DNA from: Rhinopithecus roxellana
Lineage: Eukaryota; Chordata; Mammalia; Primates; Cercopithecidae
DNA length: 64,000 bases
Assembly: GCF_007565055.1 (NCBI RefSeq)
Contig: NC_044561.1
Span: forward strand, 26,010,114 to 26,074,113
Reading direction: 5' to 3'
The notes under the pieces are model-generated. The model made no database searches and was not told the origin of the DNA. It worked only from the letters and a program-made list of their open reading frames with translations. The translations under genes were made by a program, and so were the position numbers. Positions 35,170 through 47,720 of this stretch are shown here, one piece after another. The stretch's first letter is position 1. Every line of letters starts with the position of its first letter.

Positions 35170-35482
35170 GACACAGCGGCCCTGAGGTCCACACAGCCCT
35201 GGAGGCTGGGAGTCCGAGAGTAAGGTGTTGGCAGGGCTGGTGCCCGGGCAGGGCTCTTCCTGGGGGCAGACGGCCACCTTCTCGCGGTGTCCTCATGCGG
35301 CAGAGAGGGAGCCCTCTGGGGCCTCTTCTCATGAGGCCACCAGTCCTGTGGGATCAGGCCCTCTCTCCTACAACCTCATTTAATCCTAATCACCTCCTCA
35401 CAGGCCCCATCTCCAAATACAGTCACACCAGGAGCTAGGGCTTCAACCTATGAATTTGGGGGCATGTCATTCAGTCCATAGC
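35170..35482 (-). mobile_element. MLT1-type LTR, antisense, second copy
   Basis: ccctggaggctgggagtccg, ggtgttggcagggctggt, ctcgcggtgtcctcatg, atcctaatcacctcctcaca ggccccatctccaaatacag, gaatttgggggcatg. It is a distinct LTR from the one ending at 35008. Confidence 0.85.
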
Positions 35483-36289
35483 ACGCTGCAGAGAGCAGGA
35501 GGGGGCTGCAGATGTCAACTGAGAAGGGTCCTTCTGCAGACCACCCAGGGGGAAGTTCCCAGTCAGAGGGAGAGGAGTTCTGGGGGTCAAGGGGACCATC
35601 AGTCCTGTACTGGGAGGGACCTGGAAGCTAAACTGTGTGGCCACCCCACGTCCCACGTCTTCCCAGCACAAAATGTGCCCTGCCGAGTTGATTTGCTCAA
35701 CTCATTCTTATTTTGAAACAATTTGAAGCATGAAGAAGAGTTGCACAAATAATGCCAATAACTCTGGTGCCGCCTTCCTGGGGGTTACGGTGGTTCCAGT
35801 GCACTCCACGTGTCCCCCCTCTCTCTGTCCCTCTGCCTCCTGTGCACACACACACTGTTTCCTGATCCACGAGTGAACTACCCTTGAATTCTTCATGGTG
35901 TGAAGATAAAAAGTTTCAAAAATCAGGAAATCCTGTCTCTTAAGCAAGTCACAGTTAGCACCTTGGGACATCCCACATGGCCCCGGGTTCTCTTCTGATC
36001 TGTGGTCTGTGGTGGAGCCACTCCGCGCCCCAAAGGAGGCCAGGGAGACGGTGCCATGGGTCGACTGGGACACAGGCCCTGGTCTGCTGTCCCTTCCTGG
36101 CTGTGATCTGCTTGATTATTTGCGTTTTCTAGATATTTTCACAACATCAAAAATTGTATTAATCATTTACATTCCCCACCCCATCTTTTCCAAAAATCCA
36201 GGCCACAGACGGACCACCCGCATGGTCACGACCTGGAGGCCCCTTGCAGATGCAGAGTTCCAGGCCCCTGCAGGCTCAGGGAATGGGAG
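35483..36289. other. No feature recognised
   Basis: Mixed sequence without clear repeats or exons. Confidence 0.5.
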
Positions 36290-36385
36290 GTACTGGGGTC
36301 AGGGCCTTGGGCTTGCTGTTTTATCAGACTTCCTGTTGATTCTCCAGCACAGGGAATTTTGAGAACCACCCGCTACGCCTGCATT
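36290..36385 (+). mobile_element. MER5-like hAT relic
   Basis: ctgttgattctccagcacag ggaattttgagaaccac is the typical MER5A end. Confidence 0.6.
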
Positions 36386-37547
36386 TTGGTCTGAAGCTGG
36401 ATGTTGGTTTCACCAGGGTGCTGTGAACTGCTGCTCATGACCGATGTCCCTGGAAATATCTCAGTGGAGCTAGTAGGGTCTGACTTGTACCTGGAGCCTT
36501 CAAGTTCCCTTATCTAGAGCAAGGTCCACAAGCCAGCGATGGCCCAGCCCCAGAACGGCCCAAGGGCTCAGCAGGCCAGTCGCCGTCAGTTCCAGAGAGA
36601 CCTGTCCTCTGGGTCCCCTCTGTTGCAAACCTTCCATCCTTGGACACTTGACGAGTTTTATGAACAGACAGTGCATTTCATTGCCGGGATTATTATTTTT
36701 TTAATTTTGAAATTAATAATCCAAGATTCCTCTACATATTTTATGAAAAGCTCTGTCTTCCATTTAATGAGCTCCGTGTGACTAATCAGAAAATAAAACG
36801 TATAAAGTAGAAAGATTTAGCCTGTAAAATGAGAAAGGAAGAAAAAGGGTAGCACATTAAACTCAGACGGGCTAGATTTTTCTGGAGTTGACCTTGGAGA
36901 GGGTTTGGGGCCAGGGAATCTTTGGGGAGGGCAAAAGGTGGCCTGGAGCAGTGGGGCACGTCCAGAGGTGGACACCTGGAAGGCATGGTCCTGCTGGCCG
37001 GGAGCTGGCCAGTACCCGCAGCCCTGCAGCCTCCAAGAGTGGGGCAGGAGGTGACAGGCCATAGGCACCTTGGGGGTTTCACTTATGGGTCCATCCCCTT
37101 GTCAAATGTGTGCAGCGTGTCCTGCCCAGGAGGGAATTCCAGGGTTGGGCAGAGTCTCCACGCTTCCACCCCAAAAGTGTGCCCTCTAGTGGAAGAGAGT
37201 GGGTGGAGGCATATTCCAAGGAGTTGACCAAGCTGTTGGCCTCCACATTTGTTGATGGTCGGCTTGGCTGTAAAGGCCGAGCTGTTCAGGTTGCAGTCCT
37301 TAATTCTCTGGTCTGGAGCAGAGTTCCCTTTTGAAATGCAAATTTCCTGGAGTCGAGATCTTGCCAAGCCACCGTCCTGCATCCTGAGGACTGTGTACCC
37401 CAGAGGGAGGCCTGTCTGAGAGCACAGAGGAAGTGGGGAACCCAGGGGCCAGAGGCATCCTGCAGGGGCTGCCTGGCCACAGCCCTGGGCTGGAGCCTCT
37501 CTCTTCCTCCCACCCCTGCCCTCTGTTCTCAATGCCTGGCATTCAAA
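36386..37547. other. No feature recognised
   Basis: AT-rich patch at 36650-36830, otherwise GC-rich. Chance frames up to 161 codons (37083-37568 minus). Confidence 0.5.
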
Positions 37548-37885
37548 CTCAATAGTAATCAAAGACATGCAAATTAAAGCAACAAAGAGGTTGATACCTT
37601 TCTCTGTTTAGCAAATTGGCAAAGATTAAAAAGAACGATAATCCCTGGTTTGGGTACCAGTGTGGGAAAAGTTGGGCACTCTCCCCTCCAGCTGGTGGGC
37701 TTGTCAAAAGCTTCCGCTTTCCTGGAGGGGGATTTAGCAGCCTGCAGCACATGCTAAAATGTGGAAACTTTTTATATCTCTTCACCTAACAATGCTGCTG
37801 CCACGCATTTGTCATAAAGAAATGATTAAGTGAGATGGCAAGGGTGACACGCTAGTGTACTCATCACGGCATCAGTCATCACAAC
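37548..37885 (+). mobile_element. Old L1M ORF2 3'-end fragment
   Basis: gtaatcaaagacatgcaaat taaagcaacaaagagg, caaattggcaaagattaaaa ag, gctggtgggc and ctaacaatgctgc follow the L1M order. Confidence 0.78.
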
Positions 37886-38064
37886 AAGAAAGGGGCCCAT
37901 CAGTGTGAGCAAGAGGAGGGCATGCCATTCTTGGAGGGCCTCCTCCTCTGCCATACCCTAAAGAACAGGGCACATTGCTATTTATCGACATGGAGCAAAG
38001 GCTTAGTAATACAGGGTTCATGAAGAGAGCAGGGTCCAGAACCCTCTGCATAGAACTCCCCATT

Positions 38065-38182
38065 CATACAAGTGTTAGTGGAATGACTACTATGTGCCTA
38101 GAAAATTCTAGGTGCTGAAGCTTCCAGCAGAAATAAGCCAACTAAGGTTTTTGCCCATAAGAAGCAAGTACAGAAAGACAAT
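38065..38182 (-). mobile_element. L2 3'-end fragment
   Basis: gactactatgtgcctagaaa attctaggtgctg is the reversed L2 3' end. Confidence 0.65.
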
Positions 38183-38592
38183 GTATTAATCTCCAACGAT
38201 CACTGTAACAAGTTCCCACAAACCAGGTGACCTGACACCAGAGATCCTGTGTCTGGCGATGGGCAGGGCCTTCCTCTCGCTGAAGGTTCTGGATAGGATC
38301 TCTCTTCCTCTCGAAGCTCCTGGTGGCTGCAGGCCTTTCTTGGCGTGTGGCTGTGCCACTCCGATCTCTGTCTCCGTCGTCAAGCCTCCTTCTACGAGGC
38401 TGTTTTTCCAAATTTTCCTCTTCGTGTAAGGACATCAGTCATTGGGTTTAGGAACCAACCTAATCCAGAATGATTGCATGTTAACTTGATCACATCTGCA
38501 AATACTCGATTTCCAGAGAAGGTCCCATTCACAGGTACTGGGGGGTCAGGACGTGGACATATCTTTCAGGGGATGGAATTCAACTCACACTC
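38183..38592 (-). mobile_element. MLT1-type LTR, antisense
   Basis: gatcactgtaacaagttccc acaa, gctcctggtggctgcaggc, gatctctgtctccgtcg, aacttgatcacatctgcaaa, cattcacaggtactgggggg tcaggac. Confidence 0.85.
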
Positions 38593-38929
38593 CATGGCCA
38601 TTACAGGTAACAGTCATCCTGCTACGCACCCAGCCCTGAACGCGGAGAATCCCTTCAGCCTCCAGAGCAAACCCATGAGTGACACAGCACTACAGCGCCA
38701 CTTCACAGACAGGGGTGCCGGGACTCACCCAACCCTGGGGCCCACAGTGAGCAGGTGGGTCTGGGTCCTAACCCCCAGTCCCCGGGGACCCCAGAGCTCA
38801 GAGCAGCCCTGAAGACATCCTCAGGCTGCTGTGTGGCTTCAGGAGGGTGCACTTTGGGGGTGAGGATACCCGCATCCCCATCACGCATCTCTCCTCCCCC
38901 GCCCCAAGCATGGCCCCTTCCTGCTCCTA
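38593..38929. other. No clear feature; possible MIR traces
   Basis: cgccacttcacagacagggg hints at MIR but is too short to assign. Confidence 0.4.
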
Positions 38930-39195
38930 GAGATAACCAGTCTCTGTCATTTTCTGACCATACATTCCTTGTTTTCCTTTTTCGTTTCACTGCCATGTCT
39001 ACATCCCTGAAAAGCAAAGCACAGGTTGGTCTCTGTGAACTTTATAAAAAGGGAAGCATATTTCACGTACCTGTCCGCTGCCTGCCTTCCTCCACGCAGC
39101 ATCACAGGTTTAGGGATTCATCCTGCTTTTCCTAGATCTGGGATTCCTTCATTCCTGTCACTGAACTTACCACAGTCTGTTGATTCGTTTTGCTG
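38930..39195 (-). mobile_element. Possible L1 3'-region fragment
   Basis: gaactttataaaaagggaag catatttcacgta... tttagggattcatcctgctt resembles a reversed L1M 3' region. Weak. Confidence 0.45.
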
Positions 39196-40142
39196 CTGAG
39201 GTGCCTTTGGCTTGCTCCCACTGGGGGCTGTAATGAGACGTGTTGCTGAGGCCGTTGTGCTGTGGGTCCCACAGGATGGGGGTGAGCTGCTGGGGTGCAC
39301 CCCAGGTTACGGGGGGTCCCACCCACACCGTGAGCACAGCCCCCCCTCCCTGGAAAAGGTCAGACCAGTTCCCAATGGAGATGCATCAGGCTTAACTCAG
39401 TTTTCCCCTCTGCACTTTATAGAACGCTTACACATTCGAACATGTATTGTTTAAATAATTAGATTATTTTGGAATGGTGTAAGCCAGTGGGAGAGAGACA
39501 GCAGCGTGGTCTCATGTTGGAAAGCTTGGCCCAACAGCCACAGCCACTGTCCCGTCCCCAGGGAACTCTGGGCCTGGGGTCCTCACAGGGGATTCAATGA
39601 GCCGCTTCCATTACGGGGCTCAGCCGGGCCTGGTGTGAGTTCAGTACTGGATGCAGGCTTGCTATGATTGCTGTTGTCATCAAAACAAAACCACTTTCAT
39701 TTTGGAAACATACTAAAGCCACGACAAAGGGCGGACGGATAGAGGCCTGTTCACAGGGCTCCACTCTCTTCATAGAGTCCAAGGCAGGCACTTTTCCCCA
39801 GCGCAGTGGCGCAGGTCGGAGCCACCACCCTGGGTTCCAGAACTGGGTGTCTTGCTCTGTTCCAACCCCCAGTGTATGTGATTTCTGCCTGCATGGGGCC
39901 AGCCTCTTAAGAGAGAACTGTGCCCTCTCATCTCAGTGACCCAGAGCCAGCCTAGGACAGAAGCCATCCAGGGAATTAAGCTGCTCAAGCCATACTGTCT
40001 CAGCCAGGTCCATGTGTCAGAAACCAGCTGAAGATTGGGACCCAGTTTCAGCTCAGGACTCAGTGGAGAGCCCGTGCCCCTGGGTCCCGCCACCTCCAGG
40101 TCAGCAGTGTTGGTGACTGTGGCCCTCCTTTCACAAACCCAC
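39196..40142. other. No feature recognised
   Basis: No repeat or exon recognised; chance frames up to 134 codons. Confidence 0.5.
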
Positions 40143-40525
40143 TGTCGGGGCTGGACTGCACCCCCAAAGTCCACGTGTGGAAGCCCTAACCCCCAATGCC
40201 TCAGAAGGAGGCTGTATTCGGAGAGAAGGCCTCTACAGAAATGATGAAGTTAAAAGGAAGTTACACGGGCGGGCCCTAATCCAACAGGACCCTGGAGAAA
40301 GAGTCATTCTAGAAGACAGGAGGACGCAGACAGGCACAGAGTGACGCCCAAGAGAGGACTCAGGGAGAAGACACCACCTTAAACCCAAGCAGAGGCCTCA
40401 GGAGGAACCAGCCCAGGCCACACCTTGATCTGGAACTTCCAGCCTGCAGAGCCTGCAAGAACCAACGTCTGCTGTGTTTGCCGCCGGTGTGGGCTACGGT
40501 GCTTTGTTTCGGGAGTCTGGGCCGG
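40143..40525 (+). mobile_element. MLT1-type LTR
   Basis: agtccacgtgtggaagccct aacccccaatgcctcagaag, cgggccctaatccaacagga, ccacaccttgatctggaact tccagcctgcagagcctgca. Confidence 0.85.
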
Positions 40526-41779
40526 CCTGCAAACCTGCACTGTATCTCCTTCAAGCTCAGCCTAACCCTCAGTAAAGTGATTCTGCTTTGGCTCAAAAAG
40601 GTTGATTTTTTCATATTTTCTTCTTTCTTTTGCTCCTCAAATCCAAGTGGGTCCTGGTGGCTACTTGGTCATTCAGGTCAATGTGTTTTTTTCATTCAGG
40701 CAATGAGTTTTGCCACCAGCTCCTGTTCCCTCGGGTGACGGTATGGGCTGCACCCGCTATGTGAAAGCTCTGTGGGTGTAAAGACCCAGTCCCTGCAGTC
40801 GGGCAGCCTGGCAGCAGATCCGCCGGTGCTCCCTGCCGCTGCAGGGCTCTGTGAGGATCGGGGCATCTCTTGAAAGCTGTTTCTCCTCTCAAACACTGGG
40901 ATCTCAGCGGGGCCTGCTGGGAAGGGTGTCATAGGGTTTAAGTGAAATGAGCAATGAGTCCAGCCACGCTGTGCACGGCCAGGCAGGCAGGATGGGATCT
41001 CCTCTGTTGTCTTAGAAGCGAGAAGGGAAGGTGGTGGCTACAATGGTCCTGGCTGTGGGTCTTGCAGGACTTGACAGCAAGGGCTGAATGGGCCAGTCCG
41101 GACTCGCGGGGCCAGCGGCAACTGTCGAGTCAGACTCTCTGCTGATGTTCAGTTAAATTTCAAGTAAGTTGCTCAGAGTTTTGCAAAGTCCGAGGTTACA
41201 GGAAAATAAAGGCAAATGGTCCATTTAATGATTTTACATCAGTTACCCACGTGTGGGAAGTGGACACCTCACCGCAGAAATGGATGGATTAATCTCCCGT
41301 GTGTAGCTTCCTGGCTCAGGGAGCGGCTCCCTTCATCTGTCTTTCATGGGCTTTGCGCCCCTGGTGAGCCGGTGTCCCTGGCAAGGTCCGGTCTCAGGGA
41401 ATAGGCTTCCAGGACATTTGACAAGTATGTGTTAGCCCCTCCCGTTGCCACCATGCTGGTCCCAGGTCCCCCTGCCTCCCTACTTCTGCCCTTGCCTCCC
41501 CAAAGGCCGATGACCCCACAGCAGCCAGGGGAGCTGCATCTTCTGGGATGCAGCATGTCCTTCTCTGCTCAGGCCCTGCAGTGGCCCTGCTCCTGGAGGA
41601 ACAGCAGAGTCCCTCAGGGCCTGAACCCTCCAGAGTCTCCACTCCCATTGCTCTCTGACCCTACCTCCCACCACTCCTCCCTAGGGCCCTGCACCCTCCA
41701 CTTCCCTCTCCTCCTGTGCCTGGAGCATGAAGAAGGCCCACTGCTGAGGCCTCTGCAGCTGCGGCCACCTCCTTCCCCA
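40526..41779. other. GC-rich, no feature recognised
   Basis: No repeat recognised; chance frames up to 131 codons. Confidence 0.5.
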
Positions 41780-42060
41780 GCTACACTCAGGGCTCTTCCT
41801 CGCCTCCTCCAGGTCTTTGTTTGAGCACCCATAACCTGTGTGGCCTTCCCTGGCCTCCCACTAGAAACAGAACCCTCGACCCAGCACCCCCAAACCCAGC
41901 ACTCCACCCTGACACCCCTCCTTGCCTGTTTCACTTTTCCCCATGGTGCCTTTGGCATCTAACCTAGTTCACACGGTAACTTCAGGAAGGGGCTTGTTTG
42001 GGTCTGTGTAATGAGTGCTACATCCTTGGTACCCATAACAGGCATGGGAAGGGCAGCTCT
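41780..42060 (+). mobile_element. L2 3'-region fragment
   Basis: ggccttccctggcctccca, cctgtttcacttttccccat ggtgcc, and ggggcttgtttgggtctgtg ... atccttggtacccataacag follow the L2 3' region in sense. Confidence 0.6.
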
Positions 42061-42789
42061 GGGTTCTCAGCTCCCTAATCCCGAGCTCCGTGAGACCCTG
42101 CTCAGGTAGCTTCACCTCCCTGAGACACAGAAGAGCTTGTCAGAAATTTGCTGTGCTGTGAACCACCATGACAACGTGCTGTCTGTCCTCTCCTGATGCC
42201 AGTCAAAACCAGGAGAATGAAAAGCTGGAAACAGCAGCTGCCTGCAGTGAGGGGCATTTCTTACTCTGGACTTTAATATACTTGTAAAATCAAAATTCTA
42301 AGGGGTCACGATTAGATGGGGCAGAGAAGCCGGGGTCACTTCCACAGGCCTCAAGAGAATCAGCCAAACTCACTTGGTTTCCAAAGCAGCTGGCTCACTC
42401 TGGGGGCTGGAACCAACAGCTGTATGTGTAAAACAACAGGAAGAGGTGTGGGCACAGGCTACAGGGGACTCCTGAAAACCAGTGACACTGCGAAGGGTCA
42501 TGAAGCTGGGAGGGAACGAAGAATGCATGACCTGCCATCTTTGTAGGAGACAGTGGGTCCCATGTGTGATGGAAAAAAGGAGTAGTGTGGGGAGGAAGCA
42601 GCTTTGAACTGCTGATACAACGTGTGGAAGCTAGGACCAGACCAGTCTCATATGGAATACAACATGTCTGTCAGCACAGACACAGACACACACCCTGTAT
42701 CACTCAGTGCTGAACTGGGAGCCACAGAGAAGACGTGTGGATGTGTGGACCAAGTACGCACTTTGGGCCCCTTCTCCGCACTGTCTTTC
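42061..42789. other. No feature recognised
   Basis: Transition from GC-rich to AT-rich DNA; no clear repeat landmarks. Confidence 0.5.
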
Positions 42790-43880
42790 TACAGATACCT
42801 GGCCTGAAAATAGCTCTCCTCATTCAGACACAAGTAAAAATAACAAGAAAAATAGGAATAATGCAGAGGAGGAAACTAAAAATATACTACAGAAAAATTT
42901 GGCCAGGGAGAGGACTGAAAAATATTATGAAGAAAAAAAATGGTATCACATGGACTTGAAGATGATGGTTTTTTTTTTAAAGTCAGGAAATCAAAGCCTT
43001 AAAAGCAGAGACACAAGAGCTCATGGAGGCAATACTATAACAGAAGAAAAGGGTAAAAATAATTTGCCAGACCTTGGGAGGAAATGACAAAGATCAAGAA
43101 AGCCATCACAGAGAAGGCTGTATTTGAAGCAACATAAGGCTGGAACAGCCATACCCAGGGGAAAAATAGGCTTAAAAATCTTGAGCAAATGAAATAACTT
43201 TAGTTTTCAAATATAAGAAAAATACAATAGCGATAAAAGACAAGAAAGATTTCCAAAATATATATAACTGTTAGCCCTGAAGAAGAGGAAATGAAATGAC
43301 TGGTCTTGAAAGATACAGAAATAATACTAAGGGAATTCACACCCTCTAAAGCTGTCAAATGACTTTTCCATAGGAGACCTCCGATATCAGAAGTGCGTGA
43401 AGCAGTATCCATAAAGACTTCAATGAAAAAAAGTCATTCAATAATTTTATACCTTGCTAAACTATTATTTCAGTATAAAGAGATTAATTTATTTATATAT
43501 ATATATGGGCAAGAAGTCCCATAAACTTTCTTGAAGACATTGCTAACAGACAAAAGTCACCCAGCTAAGAGCTTAAGAAAGAGTCTATGGAAAATAAATT
43601 GGTAGTGAGGTTTATATGAAGATTTGTAAGTTAATACTAAGGTTAAGACTGCGGAGATGATAGTTATGGAGTAACAACTATTCTAAGCCCTAGCAATGTA
43701 GAATTACATAACTAAGCAGTGGGTGGATGACAAAGGCAAGCTGGAGGCTGAATAAGCAGATTTCATCATCATTCTTAGTACAGGAGGTCAGCAGTTGTGG
43801 TGTAAAGTGCACAAGTCACATAAAAGATGGATGATTGTATTGTATAAGAACATAAAGATGGCCAGTAACGTATGTGAGGA
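42790..43880 (+). mobile_element. Old L1 (HAL1/L1M-like) ORF1 region
   Basis: A-rich plus strand with ORF1-like phrases (gaaatcaaagccttaaaagc agagacacaagagctcatgg; aaaaataatttgccagacct; ctgaagaagaggaaatg). Stops in all frames. Confidence 0.65.
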
Positions 43881-44190
43881 TCATGATGGAGCTAGCAGTG
43901 CCGCACAGTGCATGTTGATCCCAGGCCCTCCAGCCCCCTGGTTTGTAGCAAGGTTTGGCCAAGGGGGAGACCCAATGAGAGATCAAAGAGATGGAAGAGA
44001 GTGAGGTGAGGGATTTCACTCCCCAGGTTCACTCCCATAATGTCCCTGGAGCTGCTGTGTCCACTGACAGAAGGTCGCTGCCCTCTCTCAAGGTGGCTGC
44101 TTTATCCATCACTTTTATTTTCCCGCTTCCAGTAACCCCTCTGTCCTAGTAGTCATTTGGCCTAAGTGCTGGCTCTTCCCACATTAAATT
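43881..44190. other. Unassigned interspersed-repeat-like block
   Basis: gtagcaaggtttggccaagg... gtgaggtgagggatttcact cccc looks like a familiar high-copy element that I cannot name. It interrupts the L1. Confidence 0.4.
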
Positions 44191-44196
44191 CACTCA

Positions 44197-44243
44197 GACA
44201 GAGAGAGAAAGAGAGAGAGAGGAAGAGAGAGACAGAGAAAACC
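44197..44243. repeat. (GA)n purine tract
   Basis: gagagagaaagagagagaga ggaagagagagacagaga. Confidence 0.9.
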
Positions 44244-45630
44244 TGCTTTTGATAAAAAGCAAGAAAGGAGGGGGAGAAAGCAAAGAAACTCAGATAAGGC
44301 AGAAAAAATATCATAAAGCTGTGTATACATAGATAATATTCAAATATAACTAGTTATAGCAAGTATAAAGATTTCCTTTTTTAAAAAATGGTCATATACT
44401 AAGTATGTAACATACCTAAAATATACCAAAAAAATATTGAAAGTAAAGAGGACAGAGCCTTGGAAGCAAATGAAAACCAAAGCTGCCTTGGTGTAGCTAT
44501 ATTCAAAGCCGAATGAAAGTTCTAGGGGTGAGGAAGGCTATTTTGCAACAAAAAAGATGAATACATCAGGAGAACATTTTGCATGCACATGGTATAGTTT
44601 CAAACTTTGTAATGCCAAAGTTAATAGAACTGCAAGGAGAAGCAGATAAATCCATCCCCATACTGGAAGATTTTCATAGCGCTTTCTTAGTAAATCAAGA
44701 CAGCAAAACTATTTATAAGCATATAAAAGATGGAAACAATACAACTAACAAATAGATCAGATGAAAATATAGACTATAGAATCCTGTACCTCAAAATTGC
44801 AGGATATTCTTTCTATATATACATAGAACACTCATGAATATTTACCTGTATTAGAACATAAGTCATATCTCAACATAGTTCCAAATAAACCATCCAAATT
44901 ACCATTAAACAGAATGTATTTTATGAACACAACTACATTGTAAGCTAATGACACACAGATAAGTTAGCAACACACACAGTTATTAATGAAATGGTTAAAC
45001 AGACTGTGGTACATCCATACCATGGAATGCCACTCAGTAATATAAAGAAACATGCTGTTAATACAGGCAACAGACTGGGTGAATCTCCAGGAAATTGTGT
45101 GATGCACAGAAAATCAATCTCTAAAGGTTACATAGTGGATGATTCTACTTATGTACAATTTTGTAAATGACAGAGTTTTAGAAATAGAGAAGAGAATAAT
45201 CATGGTTGCCCAGGTTGAAGGGGAGGAGGAGTGGGAAGGGGAGTAGCTATGACAGAGGAGGGTCATCGATGGGATCTCTGTGGGGTTGGAATTGTTTGGT
45301 ATCTTGACTCTGGTGGTGGGTACACGAACCTACAAAGAGGATAAAATGGTATCAAACTCACTGCACACACACACACACACACACACGTGCACACACAAAT
45401 GAGCACAGGTAAAACTGAGGAAAACTTAATCAGCTCAGCGGCTTCTGTCACTGGGTTGGGTTGTGCTACTGTATTAGAGTTTTACACAGCATTTGTACTG
45501 GGGACGGGGGGAGGGTACGTGGGCTCTCTCTGTATAATTTCCTACAACCTCATGTCAATCTACAATCATCTCATAGAAATTTCAACTAAACATCCTCTAC
45601 GTTAAAACATTTAAAACAAACTTGAAAATT
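44244..45630 (+). mobile_element. L1M: ORF2 endonuclease-side remnant then 3'UTR
   Basis: 44450-44900 follows L1 ORF2 5' blocks (caactaacaaatagatcaga, tattctttctatatatacat). About 44970-45630 is a clear L1M 3'UTR: tggtacatccataccatgga atgcc, tggtatcttgactctggtgg tggg, gtacgtgggctctctctgta, with a (CA)n at the usual 3'UTR place. ORF2 middle is deleted. Confidence 0.82.
45363..45398. repeat. (CA)n microsatellite
   Basis: cacacacacacacacacaca then cgtgcacacacaaa, within L1 3'UTR. Confidence 0.93.
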
Positions 45631-45724
45631 AACTTTGGTTTAAAGAATGCACAGTAGTGGGAGCTGTATGATACTTGTATTTAGATAATCAGACAAAGCT
45701 GCAGATGAAAGCTCTAAAAAAAAT

Positions 45725-46024
45725 GCCGGGCGCAGTGGCTCACACCTGTAATCCCAGCACTTTGGGAGGCCAAGGTGGGCAGATTGCCTGAGCTCAAGAG
45801 TTCGAGACCAGCCTGGGCAACATGGTGAAACCCCATCTCTACTAAAATACAAAAAAAAAATTAGCCGGGCAGTGGTGGCATGTGCCTGTAGTCCCAGCTA
45901 TGCGGGAGCCTGAGGCAGAAGAACTGCTTTCACCCAGGAGGTAGAGGTTTGCAGTGATCCGAGATCATACCACTGTACTCCAGACGGGGCAACAGAGCGA
46001 TGCTCCATCTCCAAAAAAAGAAAA
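45725..46024 (+). mobile_element. AluS/J-like
   Basis: Target duplications gaaagctctaaaa (45707-45719) and gaaagctataaaa (46025-46037), one mismatch. Full-length with moderate divergence. Confidence 0.96.
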
Positions 46025-46619
46025 GAAAGCTATAAAAGAAAAACTGACAAGCTGGGGATTTCCCAGTTCCTGCAAACCACCTGGCAGTAAAATCAAAAGT
46101 CAATGCATTTTGCCCACAGACAAAGAGCTTCCAAACAGCTTTGAGGACCACTGCTCTCAACCAGCCAGGATGGTCAAGCGTAAGGAAGGCCTGCAACGTG
46201 AAGATGGAGGCCACAGCCCAGAATCAAAGTAGACTTACTGGGAGAAAACAGGGACTTGACAGAGTGAAGAAACTTTCCAGAAAGGTATCCAATACTCCAG
46301 AGAAATAAGAAAAATATTGCAATAATAAAGGAGAACAAGAAGCTATCTACACATGAGGAACAATGAGAGAACAGTAGCAAAATAGCTGTTGGAAATTAAA
46401 AACATGGCAGCCCCAGTGAAAACTCTATAGGAAGTCTGGAAGATAAAGCTGAGGCTATTTCACAATCTTACTAAAGGTTAGCAGAGATAAAGAGAAAAAG
46501 ATGAAAAACTAACAAATGAAATTACACCAGTTTAGAAGGCCCAACATCCAAATAAGGAAAGTTACAGGGGAGAAGGCTAAGAAAGGACATGAGATGATAG
46601 ATCAAGAAGCCTCAGTAAG

Positions 46620-46960
46620 GGCTGGGCACAGTAGCACAGGCCTGTAATCCCAGCACTTTGGGAGGGCGAGGCAGGTGGATCATCTGAGGTCAGGAGTTCG
46701 AGACCAGCCTGGCCAACATGGTGAAACCGTGTCACTACTAAAAATACAAAACTTAGCCAGGTGTGGTGGTGCATGCCTGTAGTCCCAGCTACTCGGCAGG
46801 CTGAGGCAGGAGAATCACTTGAACCCAGGAGGCGGAGGTTGCCGTGAGCCGAGATCCTGCCATTGCACTCTAGCCTGGGTGACAGAATGAGACTCCATCT
46901 CAAAAAAAAAAAAAAAGAAAAAAGAAAAAAGAAAAAAGAAAAAAAGAAAAAAAAAAAAGA
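46620..46960 (+). mobile_element. AluS-like with (GAAAAAA)n tail
   Basis: The tail has diversified into repeated aaaaaag units. Likely target duplications gcctcagtaag (46609-46619) and gctcaataag (46965-46974). Confidence 0.95.
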
Positions 46961-46987
46961 GAGAGCTCAATAAGAATCCAGCATGAG

Positions 46988-47276
46988 GGGCCCATACACT
47001 GGCTCATACCTGTAATCCCAGCAGGTTGGTAGGTCAAGGTGGCCAGATCACTTGAGCCCAGGAGTTTGAGACCAGCCTGAGAGATATATTGAGACCCTGT
47101 CTCTACAAAAAATCAAAAAAGATTAGTCAGGCATGGTGGTACATCAGCTACTCAGGAGGCTGAGGTGGGAGGATCACTTGACTAGCCCAGGTCAAGGCTG
47201 CAGTGACCTAGGATCGCACCACTGCACTCCAGCCTGGGCAATACAGTGAGACCCTGCTTTAAAAAAAAAAAAAAAA
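46988..47276 (+). mobile_element. AluJ-like
   Basis: Old Alu (ggccagatcacttgagccca ggagtttgagacc). Target duplications agaatccagcatgag (46973-46987) and agaatctagcacatga (47277-47292). Confidence 0.95.
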
Positions 47277-47720
47277 AGAATCTAGCACATGAATGAAAGT
47301 AGACCCACACCAAGATTCATTGTGGTGAAATTTCAAACCAGAACACAGACTGTATTCCACAATCTTGCATGTAGACAAGAGTTGGATAAAGGGACTGGGA
47401 ATCAAAAAGACTTAGGGCTTCTCAATAGCAACACGGAAGTCAGTGACCCAATGGAGCACCACGTTCAAAAGCTGAAAGGAAGGTGGCTTCCAAATGCAAA
47501 TCCTTCACCCAGCCAGACCCATCAGTATGTATTTGAGGAACATGCAACCCACTGTGGATGGGTGGGATCCCAAATGCTTGCCTCCTTTGAACTCTTTCTC
47601 TCAAAGCTCCAGAGGAAGCACCCCACTGAGTGAAGAGTAACCCATGGGGAGGCTGCCCCAGGACCCAGGGGACACCTGGCCTGATGCAGGACAGTGAGAG
47701 ATGTTGGTAGTGACAGGGAC

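Larger units (their letters stand above)
46040..47720 (+). mobile_element. Old L1M ORF1 region split by two Alus
   Basis: tgaggctatttcacaatctt, aagaaaaagatg, caccagtttagaaggcccaa catcc (left); then after the Alus gaatgaaagtagacccacac caagattcattgtggtgaaatttc, gggcttctcaatagcaacac, gtgacccaatggagcacc, matching L1 ORF1 order. Confidence 0.8.

Noticed and set aside
4300..47276. tRNA or 7SL RNA genes
   Set aside because: A- and B-box-like matches fall within Alu and MIR repeats; no cloverleaf or full-length 7SL was found.
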